Source: Stomoxys calcitrans
Taxonomy: Eukaryota > Arthropoda > Insecta > Diptera > Muscidae
Assembly (NCBI RefSeq): GCF_963082655.1
Contig: NC_081555.1
Location: 151,164,545-151,228,544 of the forward strand
Direction: 5' to 3'
DNA: 64,000 nt
A model generated the notes under the pieces. The model worked only from the letters and a program-made list of their open reading frames with translations. It was not told where the DNA came from and made no database searches. Each line of letters starts with the position of its first letter. Position 1 is the first letter of the stretch. Below are positions 45,041 through 57,283 of this stretch, piece after piece. The position numbers and the translations under genes were made by a program.

Positions 45041-46917
45041 GAAAGGCGTTAAGCCAAACTTTGAATGCCCACCACCTCGAGTATATACGTAAACAACCTT
45101 TCGGCAAAATCCGGTGAAAAATGCATACCTTAAGCCCCCTACCAGCTATATCGAAATATGTTCCGATTTGGACCAAATACTAATAAGTAATTGTGTATAA
45201 CAAAATATTGGTCTTTTTAGTAGCTATATCTGAAAATAAACCGATCTAAACCATATACAACATGGATGTCGAAAAGACTAACATAAGTCAATGTGTCAAA
45301 TTTCATTTAAATCGGATTATAAATGCGCATTTATGGGGCCAAGACTACATGGCAGCTTTTTCCAAATCTGGACCGATTTGGGCAAAGTTGCAGAAAAATG
45401 TTGAAGAGCCTAACACAACGCACAATGGTCCCAATTTTCTGCGAAATCGGAAATCGGAATATGGGTCCACAACCTTAAATCAAGAGATCGGTCTATATGG
45501 CAACTTTATTCAAATCTGGACCATTTTGGGCCAAATTGAAGAAGGACGCCGAAGAGCCTAACACAGCTCACTTCTTCAAATTTCGGCGATATCAGACAAT
45601 CAATGCGCCTTTTATGACCCCAAAACCTAAAACCTAGAGATCGGTCTATATGGCAGCTATATTCAAATCTGAATCGATCTAAGCCAAAATGACGAAAGAT
45701 GTCGAAGAGCCTAAGACAACTCACTGTCCCAAATTTCAGCAAAATCGGATAATAAATGCGCCTTTTATGAGCCTAAGACCCTAAATCGGGTGATCGGTCT
45801 ATATGGCAGTTATATCCAAATATGAACCGATCTGAGCCAAATTGACGAATGATGTCGAAGGGCCTAACACAGCTCACCGTCAAAAATTTCAGCGAAATCG
45901 GGTAATAAATGTGGTTTTTATGGGCTCAAAACCTAAAATCGAGAGATCGGTCTATATGGCAGCTATATTCAAATCTGGACCAATCTAGGCTAAATTGCAG
46001 AAGGATATCGAAGGTCCTAGCACAACTTACTGTCCCAAATTTCGGCGACATCGGACAATAAATGCGCCTTCTATGGGCTCAAAGTCTTAAATCGAGAGAT
46101 CGGCCTATATGGCAACTATATCCAAATCTGAACCGATATGAGCCAAACTGATGAATGATGTCGAAGGGCCTAACGCAACTCACTTTCTAAAATTTTAGCA
46201 ACATCGGATAATAAATGTGACTTTTATGGGCCTGAAACACTAAATCGAGCTGTTGGTCCATATGGCAACTATATCCAAATCTGAACCGATCTGAGCCAAA
46301 TTGATGAATGATGTCGAAGGGCCTAACACAACTCACTGTCCCAAATTTCAGCAAAATTGGATAATAAATGTGGCTTTTATGGGCCTAAGACCCTAAATCG
46401 GAAGATCGGTCTATATGGCAGCTATATCCAAATCTTGACCGATCTTGACCAAATTGACAAACGATGTTGGATGGCCTAAGATAACTCATTGTCCCAAATT
46501 TCAGCAAAATCGGATAATAAATGTGGCTTTTATGGGCCTAAGACCCTAAATCGGAAGATCGGTCTATATGGCAGCTATATTCAAATCTGAACCGATCTGA
46601 GCCAAATTGATGAATGATGTCGAAGGGCCTAACGCAACTCACTGTCCCAAATTTCAGCAAAATTGAATAATAAATGTGGCTTTTATGGCCTAAGACCCTA
46701 AATCGACCGATCGGTCTATATGGGGGCTATATCAAGATAAAGTCGGATTTAGCCCATCTTCGAATTTAACCTGCTTATGGACAAAAATAGACCTGTCGGT
46801 CTTAGATTTTTACGCTGATCAAGATTTTATATACTTTATAGGGTCAGAAATGGATATTTCGATGTGTTGCAAACGGAAAGAGAAAATGAATATACCCCAT
46901 CCTTCGGTGGTGGGTAT
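45041..46917 (-). mobile_element. HINE-A element lacking its hairpin
   Basis: Starts GAAAGGCGTTAAG and goes straight to CCAAACTTTGAATGCCCACC, so the TTCGGCCGGGCCGAA hairpin is deleted. About ten units follow (GATCGGTCTATATGGCAGCT), ending at 'tatacccc..ccttcggtggtgg'. The GGAC microsatellite zone is reduced ('tagacctgtcggtcttagat'). Confidence 0.7.
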
Positions 46918-47610
46918 AAAAATGCTCCTTTTATTGGCTCACTACATTATATCGGGAGATCGGTTCATATGGCACCTATATCCAAATATGGTCCGTTCTG
47001 GACCACATTTGGCAGGTATAGGCAGGGGTCTACCGGAACACACTGCGCCATATTTCATCGAATTCGGGTAATAAATGTATCTTTTATGGCCTCAATACCC
47101 TCCATCGGGATATAGGACGGTCGGTCTATAGGGCAGCTATATCCAAGTATAGTCCGATCTGAGCAGCACTTCACAGAAACGGGAAGGGGTCTACCAGAAC
47201 TCACTGCACCAAATTTCATCGAAATCGGTTGAAAAATGATCAATTTATTGCCTCAAGACTTTAAGTTTAGAGATCGGTCTATATATAACTAAAATCCTAT
47301 TTTATGAGATCAGAAGACCAGGTTTATATGCAAAGAATACGAAGTCATCAAAAATTGTTTGCAAAATGTTTTTATACCCAAAACATCTGCAAAATTGTAA
47401 ATACCCATCTTTTGGATATAAGTGTGTAAATATCAGGGTATTTATCCAATTAACCGGGTAAATACCTTTTGAGTATTTACCCATTGCCCTTCCCATCTCT
47501 AGCTATGGGTTCATAAATAATGCATTTTTCATCGTATTGTGAAGAAAGGTGGCATATATATATCACAGGCGGTGGGTATCCAAAGTTCGGACCAAACTTC
47601 ATTCCTTTTT
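46918..47610. mobile_element. HINE-A-like units and end, block copy 1
   Basis: 46920-47290 holds two or three diverged units ('gatcggttcatatggcacct', 'ggcaggtataggcaggggtc'). 47290-47540 holds AT-rich DNA with TTTACCC/GGGTAAATA inverted motifs. 47560-47605 has GGCGGTGGGTATCCAAAG and a broken hairpin (TTCGGACCAAACTTC). Confidence 0.55.
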
Positions 47611-49045
47611 ATATCCTCCACCATCGGATGGGGGTATACTAATTTCTTCATTCTGTTTGTAACTCCTCGAAATATTCGACTGAGACCCTATAAAGTATAT
47701 ATATATTCTTGTTCGTCGTGACATTTTAAGTGGATTTAGGCATGTCCGTCCGTCTGTCGAAAAAACTCTAACTTTCGAACGAGTACGGCTAGCCGCTTGA
47801 AATTTTGCACAAATACTTCTTATTTGTGTATGTCGGTTGGGATTGTAAATACGCTATATCGGTCCATGTTTTCGTATAGCTGCCATATAAACCGATCTCG
47901 GGTCTTGATTTCTTGAGCCACTAGAGGGCACAATTCTTATCCGATTTGGCTGAAATTAAGCATGATGTGTTTCGTTATGATATCCAACAACTACGCTAAG
48001 TATGGTTCAAATCGGTTCAGAACCTGATGTAGCTGCCATATTAACTGTTCTGTGGACTTGATTTCTTGAGCTTCTAGAGGGCGCAATTCTTATCCGATTT
48101 GAATGAAATTTTGCATGAAGTATTTTGTTATGATATCCAACAACTGTGCTAAATAAGGTCCAAATCGGTTCAGAACCTGATATAGCTGCCATATAAACCG
48201 ATCTTGGGATTTGACTTCTTGAGCCTCTAGAGGGCGCAATTCTTATACGATTTGAATGAAATTTTGCATGACGTATTTTGTTGTAATATCCAATAACTGT
48301 GCTAAGAATGGTTCAAATCGGCCAATAACCTGATATAGCTGTCATATAAACCGATCATGGGTCTTGACTTCTTGAGCCTCTAGAGGGCGCAATTCGTATC
48401 CGATTTGAATGAAATTTTGCACGAAGTATTTTGTTATGATATCCAATAACTGTGCTAAGAATGGTTCAAATCGGCCATTAACCTGATATAGCTGTCATAT
48501 AAACCGATCATGGGTCTTGACTTCTTGAGCCTCTAGAGGGCGCAATTCGTATCCGATTTGTCTGAAATTTTGCATGACGTATTTTGTTATGATATCCAAA
48601 ACTGTGCTAAGAAAAGTTTAAATCGGCTCATAACCCGATATATTGTAGCTGTCATATAAACCGATCTGGGGACTTGACTTCTTGAGTTTCTAGAGGGCGC
48701 AATTCCTATCCGATTTGACTGAAATTTTCCATGACGTATTTTATTATGACTTTTAACAATTGTGCTAAATAAGGTCCAAACCGGTCATAACCTAATACAG
48801 CTGCCATATAAACCGATCTGGGATCTTGACTTCTTGAGCCTCTAGAAGTCGCAATTATTATCCGTATGCCTGAAACTTTGTACGACGGATCCTCTCACGG
48901 ATCGCTCTAATATCGGAAAAAAAAATTTTCTTTAATCCTTTTTTGACCTAAGAAGAGATGCCGAGAAAAGAACGCGACAAATGCGATCCATGGTGAAGGG
49001 TATATAAGATTCGGCCCGGCCGAACTTATCACGATTTTATTTTTA
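47611..49045 (+). mobile_element. HINE-B element, block copy 1
   Basis: 5' end ATATCCTCCACCATCGGATG, short GTCCGTCCGTCTGTCG, eight or so units (ATAGCTGCCATATAAACCGA; CTTGACTTCTTGAGCCTCTA), 3' end GGGTATATAAGATTCGGCCC, with hairpin and ATCACGATTTTAT. Counterpart 58969-60405 differs in unit number. Confidence 0.75.
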
Positions 49046-50323
49046 CTTTTGTAAAAGGAAAGACTTAAGACACAAACTCAAAAATCGCACAGTTTCAATA
49101 CCCTTTGCTTTTGATTGTATGGCATTTTTAGTCATTGAATTTTCTTCAATGACTTCATCTTCTTATATATATTGTTGGTCAGAAAAGGTGTAATCGCCAC
49201 AGCAAATAGGCATTATTAATGTGATATCAATTGAATTTCCAAAAGGGATGCCACCCATGAAATTAGGAACAAAAACTTATAGTGCCATAAATGAATTTCA
49301 TCTAGAGAGCAGATTAATTAAAATGTTCATTCAGCCTTAAAAGAAAACTATGAAAATATAGACTACCACATAATCGGCTTATACACAACAATTAACATGG
49401 AGAGGAAAAAACTTATGAATGAAACTAATGCTTACGGAGCAGGATTGTCCATTTGAGTATGAGAGGAATCAACTAAACAAACGCTGATACATATGATCTC
49501 CCCATATAATCACAAATTAAGGTAACAATTAAATTTAACTTAAAAAACTAAGAGAAGTAGCCTTAAATACCCCATCCCTGCCTAAGTATAAATTATATGA
49601 TCAGTACTTAGGCCCAACAAGAGGATGTCTCAAAATTGAAAGAAACCAAAGCCCAGACTATGACAGTCTATGAAGAGGATATTCACTTGTTTTCATAGAA
49701 TGCTAAGGATACGCCCGTAGTCCTTTCGGACCATGTAACAAAAGTGAAAACAAAAAAAAAAAAAAACCTTACCATTTAAGCCGTAAAGTGCGTGAGTTTG
49801 TTTTTTTGTTTCTTTTCCTATTGGTAAAGAAGTTTTCAGGACAATAGGGACGTGTCAGAACAATGGCTTAAATACAACGTGTCATATCGATCAATAGTTC
49901 AGCAACGCTATCATTCTAAGCTGATTATAGATTTTAGTGCTAGTGTACCAATACTTGAAGTCCTTACAATTTTATAGCCAACTAATGATCATTTTTCGAA
50001 TGTCTTTGAATGTCTTGGCATTTTTAAAAAGCGGCATTTGCTACTTTGTACTGCAGCACGTTTTGGGGGTATGTGTTTCCAGAGAATGTGGAGAAGAAGA
50101 AATGGGACTGAGAACGGTGCATTAATTTTCTTAGAAAAACGCATTATATTTAGCGTTTATGGGGCGTTTTTTTTTGTTGAAAGATTAAAGTGATGGGTGT
50201 TACCCATACTTTTACTTGATTTTTCAAATAAACAAAACTCCCTAAAATTTTCCCATTTTTTTGATGAAAGAATAGTGAAAAATATTCGGAATATTTGCTA
50301 AAATAAAATAAAATTTTTACTTA
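49046..50323. other. Second single-copy-looking segment, block copy 1
   Basis: Matches 60406-61722 at high identity with few indels. No repeat family. Open stretches of ~60-95 codons are not kept in both copies. Confidence 0.5.
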
Positions 50324-51300
50324 ACAAGTAAAAAGGCGTTAAGTTCGGCCGAACCGAAAACTTGGATACCCACCACCTCGGGTATATATGTAAACCACCT
50401 TTCATTCCGAATCTCGACCGATCTGGACCAAATTTACGAAGGAAGTCGAAGGGCTTGACACATCTCACTGTCCCAAATTTCATCAAAATCGGATAATTAA
50501 TGTGGCTTTTATGGGTCCAAAACCTTTAATCGAGAGATCGGTCTATATGGCAGCTATATCCAAATCTGGACCGATCTGGACCAAATTGACGAAGAATGTC
50601 GAAGGGCTTAACACTACTCATTGTCCCAAATTTCAGCAAAATGGGATAATAAATGTGGCTTTTATGGGCCTAAGACCCTAAATCGGAGGATCGGTCTATA
50701 TGGCAGCTATATCTAAATCTGGACCGATCTGAGCCAAATTGACGAAGAATATTGAAGGGCCTAACACAACTCACTGTACCAAATTTCAGCAAAATCTAAT
50801 AATAAATGTGACTTTATGGGCCTAAGACAATAAACCGGAGAATCGGTCTATATGGCAGCTATATCCAAATCTGAACCGATCTAGGCCAAATTGACGAAGC
50901 ATATCGAAGGGCCTAACACAACTCACCGTACCAAATTTCAGTAAAATCGGATAATTAATGTGGCTTTTATGGGTCCAAAACCTTAAATCGAGAGATCGGT
51001 CTATATGGCACCTATAACCAAATCTGAACCGATCTGGACCAAATTGACGAAGAATGTCGAAGGGCTTAACACTACTCACTGTCCCAAATTTCAGAAAAAT
51101 CGGATAATAAATGTGGCTTTTATGGGCCTACGACCCTAAATCGGAGGATCGGTCTATATGGCAGCTATATCCAAATCTGGACCGATCTAGATTTAATTGA
51201 CGAAGGATGTCGAAAAGCCTAACACAGTTCACTGTCCCAAATTTCAGCAAAATGGGATAATAAATGTGGCTTTTATGGGCCTAAGACACTAAACCGGAGG
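50324..51300 (-). mobile_element. HINE-A element running into the gap
   Basis: 3' end ACAAGTAAAAAGGCG, a hairpin with a changed arm (TTCGGCCGAACCGAA), CCACCACCTCGGG, then units at 50540, 50693, 50845, 50998 and 51151 (153, 152, 153, 153 bp). It is cut by the N run. The corresponding point after block copy 2 (61722) has no such element. Confidence 0.75.
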
Positions 51301-51500
51301 NNNNNNNNNNNNNNNNNNNNNNNNNNNNNNNNNNNNNNNNNNNNNNNNNNNNNNNNNNNNNNNNNNNNNNNNNNNNNNNNNNNNNNNNNNNNNNNNNNNN
51401 NNNNNNNNNNNNNNNNNNNNNNNNNNNNNNNNNNNNNNNNNNNNNNNNNNNNNNNNNNNNNNNNNNNNNNNNNNNNNNNNNNNNNNNNNNNNNNNNNNNN
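51301..51500. other. Assembly gap, 200 N
   Basis: Exactly 200 undetermined bases, most likely a placeholder of arbitrary length. It lies inside HINE-A sequence on both sides, in opposite orientations. Confidence 0.98.
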
Positions 51501-53430
51501 GGCCCATAAAAGCCACATTAATTATCTGATTTTGCTGAAATTGGGGACAGTGAGTTGTGTTTAGGCCCTTCGACATCCTTCTTTAATTTGGCCCAAATAG
51601 GTTCAGATTTGGATGTAGCTGCCGTACAGACTGATCTTTCGATTTAAGGTCCTGGGCCCATAAACGACGCATTTATTGTCCGATTTTGCCGAAATTTGGA
51701 ATAGTGAATTGTGTTAGACCCATCGATATCCTTCGTCAATTTGGCCTAGATCGCTCCAGATTTGGACATAGCTGCTATATAGACCGATCCTCCGATTTAA
51801 GGTCTTAGGCCAATAAAAGCCAATTTTGCTGAAGTTTGGGACAGTGAGTTGTGTTAGGCTACTAGACATCCTTCGTCAATTTTGCCTAGATCGGTTCAGA
51901 TTTGGATATAGCTGCCCTAAAGACCGATCCTTCGATTTAGGGTTTGAGGCCCATAAAAGCCACATTTATCATCTGATTTTGCTGAAATTTGATGCAGTCA
52001 GTTGTCTTACGCCCTTCGATATATTTCTTCAATTTGGCCTTGATCCGTTCAGATTTGGATATAGCTGCCATATGGACCGATCTCTCGACTTAAGGTTTTG
52101 GACCCATAAAAGGCGCATTTATTGCCCGATGTCGCCGAAATTTGGGACGTTGAGTTATGTTAAAACCCTTGAATTACTACAGCAATATGGCACAGATCGG
52201 TACAGATTTGGATATAGCTGCCATATAGACCGATCCTCCGATTTAGGGTCTTAGGCCCATAAAAGCCACATTTATTATCCGATTTGCTGAAATTTGGAGC
52301 AGTCAGTTGTCTTAGGCCCTTCGACATATTTCTTCAATTTGGCCTTGATCGGTTCAGATTTGGATAAAGCTGCCATATGGACCGATCTCTCGACTTAAGG
52401 TTTTGGACCCATAAAAGGCGCATTTATTGTCCGATGTCGCCGAAATTTGGGACGTTGAGTTATGTCGGTACAGATTTGGATATAGCTGCCATATAGACCG
52501 ATCCTCCGATTTAGGGTCTTAGGGCCCTAAAAGCCACATGCAATAACCGATTTTACTAAAATTTGGGACAGTGAGTTGTGTTAGACCCCTCAACATCCTT
52601 CGTTAATTTTGCCCAGGTCTGTCCAGATTTAGATATAGCTGCCATATAGACCGATCCTCTGGTTTAGTATCTGAGTCCCATAAAAGCCGCATTTTCTATC
52701 CGATTTTGATGAAATTTGGGAGAGTATGTTATCTTATGTCCCTCGATATCTTTCTTCAATTTGGCCCTGATTTGTTCAGATTTGGATGTAGCTGTCATAT
52801 AGACCTATCTCTCGATTTAAGATTTTGGGCCCATAAAAGGCGCATTTATTTTCCGATGTCGCCGAAATTTGGGACAGTGGGTTGCGTAAGGCTCTTCGAC
52901 ATTTTCAGCAACGTGGGCCAAATCGGTCCAGATTTGGATATGGCTGCCATATAGATAGATCTCTCGGTTTTAGGTTTTGGGGCCAGAAAAAGCGCATTTA
53001 TTGTCCGATGTCGCCGCAATTGGGGACAGTGAGTTGTGTTAGGCCCTTCGACATCCTTTCTCAATTTCACTCAGATCGGTCAAGATTTGTATATAGCTGC
53101 TATATGGACCGATATCTCGATTTAAAGACTTGTCCCTATAATAGGCGCATTTACAGTCCGATTTCACTGAAATTTGACACAGTGACTTATGTTAGGCTTC
53201 TCGACATCCGTGTCGTATATGGTTCAGATGGGTTTATTTTTAGATATAGCTACTAAAATTACCAATATTTTGTTATACACATTTGAACACTTATTAGTAT
53301 TTGGTCCAAATCGGAAGATATTTCGCTATAACTGCTATGGGACATAAGGTATGCATTTTTTTTACCGAATTTTGTTGGAAGGTGGTTTGCATGTTTACCC
53401 GAGGTGGTGGGAATTCAACGCCTTTTCACT
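51501..53430 (+). mobile_element. HINE-A element, 5' end in gap, hairpin deleted
   Basis: Units as in 41535-43200. One extra unit-and-a-half is present near 52270-52470 ('tggagcagtcagttgtctta'), an array expansion relative to copy 1. At the 3' end GGTGGTGGGAATTC joins directly to AACGCCTTTTCACTTG, so the hairpin and its flanks are missing while copy 1 has them intact. Confidence 0.75.
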
Positions 53431-55061
53431 TGTTTTTTCTTCAACATTTAAATTTTAACATTTTATTAAGTTTTTATTTTTAATAATTTTTTTTTTTTTC
53501 AATTTTTTTCTCCTTATTTACACTTTCAATTTCCCTCCACAAAATTGTTAGTTTCCAATTATCCCCTGATCGCCTTATAATGGCTAACAAAGTGTAATGT
53601 TCGTTTGCATTTACCCTCAACTTCCCATGCCATATAATGTTACCTTATTACTGTAGTTGGCCCTAATATAATAATACACCTTTCAAATTATCAGGATATG
53701 CGAATTGTCAAAGAGTTAAGAAAAAGAAAATGTTAACAAAAGCTTAAGAAATCAAATATTGACACTTGAACGCCAGCGAATGAACGAATGAACTCTAGTG
53801 CTGCAGAAGGCCATCGGGGGAAAAAAAACCAAAAGCCAACGAGGATAATCAATACCCAAAATAATGAAAGGAAGGCAAACATCAGCTTGGACTTGCTGCA
53901 CAGCCTGAAGATGGTTGCGCTAATAGCAGAGTATTTACGCGTTAATACGTATTTACGTATGAAGGTAAGAGTATATCGCTTGGATTTGGCGATTGCGAAT
54001 ACACCTGCTGTGCGTGAGGCCACATTCATGGTGGCACAAGAGTGGCGCGCGGTTACAAATGTCCCAGAGTAAACATAGGGGAAATAAACAGTAAACCTTA
54101 AAGAGTTGAGTTGAATTATTGCCTACCAGCCAATGAAAGAAAACTAATGCCACAAAATTACGCAAAAATCCTTAAATATATATGCGCAAGAAACGACGGA
54201 AGAACCGCGGCAGTGAACGCGTATTTATAAGTCCGTCCACTCATCCGCATACCCATACAACCATCCATCCATCCATCCGCTTGTCCGTCCGTTTTTTTTT
54301 TTTTAAGATTACACCTGCAACACCAGGAAAAAGGACTCAATATGATGACTGGTAGCCAACAGCATAGGGGAAAACCAGACAAGTACCCAAGAAAAATAAA
54401 ACAACAAAACACACAATGTGGACAAAGAAACAAATATCCTTTGATGAGTCCTTTTCGAAATTGGCTTCACTTTTACCTTACATCAACCAAAGGCAATTGT
54501 TGCAACTCAAATGAAATGAAGTAATTATAATTCTTGAGGCTTGTTGCACTTGTTTTCATCTGCGGCAATTGCACTTGTACTCATGAACGGAAAGGATTCT
54601 TTTGAAAAGACAAAAACAATTGATGAGGGCGTTTTCGTTAAAGACGCTCGATGCTCGGCATGGGCTAGATATCGCCACATTGTTTGCCAGGAATACGCCC
54701 AATCCATAGCGGTTTTTATTATTGTCTTGTTGTTGTACCGCATGGGTTTTCCTCAAAATGTATGCAATTTCTCACTCCTTATCGAAGATTTCACACGACA
54801 TTTTGGTTGACATTTTTCTTATGGCTCGTATTTTAATTTTTCTTGAATAGTAGCCGCAAATTTTGTGGTCGTGGTCTTTTCTATTGTTGTTTGGAATATT
54901 TTCCATGGAAATTGTGTGCACTTGTCGGAACATTTAAAGAAAACAAACAATTGAAAGAATTGATGGGAAGTTTGATATTAAGAGATATTACGTATGAAGG
55001 AAGGAAAACTACTGAGAAAAATTCAAATGTATATATGTCAAAAATTAAAAAAAAAAACAAA
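53431..55061. other. Single-copy-looking segment, block copy 2
   Basis: Counterpart of 43201-44800. Differences are T-run and A-run length changes, an extra 'gttgcaactcaa' (about 54498-54510) and sparse substitutions. Confidence 0.5.
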
Positions 55062-56306
55062 TATTGGGTTGCCCAAAAAGTAATTGCGGATTTTTTAAAA
55101 GAAAGTAAATGCATTTTTAATAAAACTTAAAATAAACTTTAATCAAATATACTTTTAATACCCACCACCGAAGGATGGAGGTATATTCATTTTGTCATTC
55201 CGCTTGCAACACATCGAAATATCCATTTCCGACCCTATAAAGTATATATATTCTTGATCAGCGTAAAAATCTAAGACGATCTAGACATGTCCGTCCGTCT
55301 GTCCGTCTGTCTGTTGAAATCACGCTACAGTCTTTAAAAATAGAGATATTGAGCTGAAATTTTGCACAGATTCTTTTTTTGTCCATAAGCAGGTTAAGTT
55401 CGAAGATGGGCAATATCGGAATATATCTTGATATAGCCCCCATATAGACCGATCCGCCGATTTGGGTCTTATGTCAATAAAAGCCACATTTATTATCCGA
55501 TTTTGCTGAAATTTGGGACAATGAATTGTGTTAGGCCCTTCGACATCCTCCGTCAATTTGGCTCAGATCGGTCTAGATTTGGATATAGCTGCCATATAGA
55601 CCGATCCTCCGATTTATGGTGTTAGGCCCATAAAACCTATATTTATTATCCGATTTTGCTGAAATTTGGGACAATGAGTTGTGTTAGCCCCTTCGACATC
55701 TTTCTTTAAATTGGTCCAGATCGGTTCAGATTTGGATATAGCTGCCATACAGACCGATTTCTTTATTTATGGTTTTGGGCCCATAAAATGCTCATTTATT
55801 GCCCGATGTCGCCGAAATTTGGACAGTGAGTTAGGTTAAGGGCCTTGACATACTCCTGTAATATCGCACAGATCGGTCCAGATTTGAATGTAGCTGCAAT
55901 ATAGACCGATATCTCGATTTAAAGTCTTGGCCCCATAAAAGCGCATTTATTATCTGATTTCGCCGAAATTTGGGACAGTGCTTTGTATTAGGCTCTTCCA
56001 CATTTTTATGCAACTTGGCCCAAATCGGTCCAGATTCGGATATAGCTGCCATATAGAGCGATATCTCTATTTAAAGTCTTGGCCCCATAAAAGGCGCATT
56101 ATAATCTGATTTCACTGAAGTTTGACACAGTGTCTTACATTAGGCTTTTCGACATCGGTGTCGTATATAGTTCAGATCGGTTTATTTTTAGATATAGCTA
56201 GTGTACTTATTAGTATATGGTCCAAATCGGAACTTATTTTGATATAACTGATATGGGATATAAGGTATGAAATTTTCACCGAATTTTTATAAAAGATGGT
56301 TTATAT

Positions 56307-56466
56307 AGGGTGATTTTTTTGAGGTTAGGATTTTCATGCATTAAATAGAGAGATCGGTCTATATGGCAGCGATATCCAAATCTAGACAGATCTGGGCAAA
56401 ATTAAAGACGGATGTCGAGTGGCCTAACATTACTCACTGTCTTAAATGTCAGCAAAATTGGATAGT
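56307..56466 (+). repeat. Stub of foldback end plus transplanted HINE-A unit
   Basis: 56307-56343 repeats the first 37 bp of the foldback element (AGGGTGATTTTTTTGAGG...CATGCATTA). It is followed by 120 bp of the rare HINE-A unit also seen at 26879-27000 (GCAGCGATATCCAAATCTAG), and then the full element starts. Confidence 0.8.
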
Positions 56467-56467
56467 A

Positions 56468-57074
56468 AAGGGTGATTTTTTTGAGGTTAGGATTTTCATG
56501 CATTAGTATTTGACAGATCACGTGGGATTTCAGACATGGTGTCAAAGAGAAAGATGCTCAGTATGCTTTGACATTTCATCATGAATAGACTTACTAACGA
56601 GCAACGCTTGCAAATCATTGAATTTTATTACCAAAATCAGTGTTCGGTTCGAAATGTGTTCATTCACCGTAACGTTGCGTCCAACAGCATCTTTGAAAAA
56701 ATACGGTCCAATGATTCCACCAGCGTACAAACCACACCAAACAGTGCATTTTTCGGGATGCATGGGTAGTTCTTGAACGGCTTCTGGTTGCTCTTCACTC
56801 CAAATGCGGCAATTTTGCTTATTTACGTAGCCATTCAACCAGAAATGAGCCTCATCGCTGAACAAAATTTGTCAAAATTTGAACACATTTCGTACCGAAC
56901 ACTGATTTTGGTAATAAAATTCAATGATTTGCAAGCGTTGCTCGTTAGTAAGTCTATTCATGATGAAATGTCAAAGCATACTGAGCATCTTTCTCTTTGA
57001 CACCATGTCTGAAATCCCACGTGATCTGTCAAATGCTAATGCATGAAAATCCTAACCTCAAAAATATCACCCTT
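56468..57074 (-). mobile_element. Tc1/mariner-type foldback element, internally rearranged
   Basis: Two inverted arms of about 195 bp (56468-56661 and 56877-57074) start AAGGGTGAT; TA lies at 56466-56467 and 57075-57076. Both arms encode the transposase N-terminus, MNRLTNEQRLQIIEFYYQNQ, on opposite strands. The middle (56700-56865, minus strand) encodes SDEAHFWLNGYVNKQNCRIW and TVWCGLYAGGIIGPYFF, containing the first catalytic Asp. The second and third catalytic blocks are absent. It is therefore a dead derivative with two copies of its 5' end. Confidence 0.85.
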
Positions 57075-57283
57075 TATATTTCCGAGGTGGTGGGTATCCA
57101 AAGTTCGGTCCGGCCGAACTTAACGCCTTTTTACTTGTTTTACACTTTTTTTCTAAAGCAAACTAAAAGTCACAGCTGATAACTGACAGAAGAAAGAATG
57201 CAATTACAAAGTCACAAGCTGTGAAAAAATTTGTCATCGCCGATTATATGAAAAATCCGCAATTACTTTTTGGGCAACACATA

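Larger units (their letters stand above)
41535..50323. repeat. Large duplicated block, copy 1
   Basis: Aligns in order with 51501-61722: HINE-A, single-copy-looking segment, MITE, HINE-A (opposite), HINE-A-like tail, HINE-B, second single-copy-looking segment. Differences are scattered substitutions, short indels, array-length changes and one clean 1982-bp insertion in copy 2. The left limit may lie in the N run. Confidence 0.9.
55157..57138 (+). mobile_element. HINE-A element with exact ends, itself carrying a foldback transposon
   Basis: The element runs from AATACCCACCACCGAAGGAT to CGCCTTTTTACTTGT. The empty site in the sister MITE has seven T; here four T stand to the left and three to the right of the element (or equivalent, given the T ambiguity). 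So nothing was duplicated or lost. Inside are GTCCGTCCGTCTGTCCGTC (55290-55310), about five units, and, near the 3' end, the Tc1/mariner-type element 56468-57074. The hairpin is TTCGGTCCGGCCGAA. Confidence 0.85.
55064..57281. mobile_element. MITE interrupted by a HINE-A
   Basis: Left part 55064-55156 and right part 57139-57281 together make a 236-bp MITE matching 44802-45038. TA lies at 55062-55063 and 57282-57283. Between them sits the HINE-A 55157-57138. Confidence 0.9.
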
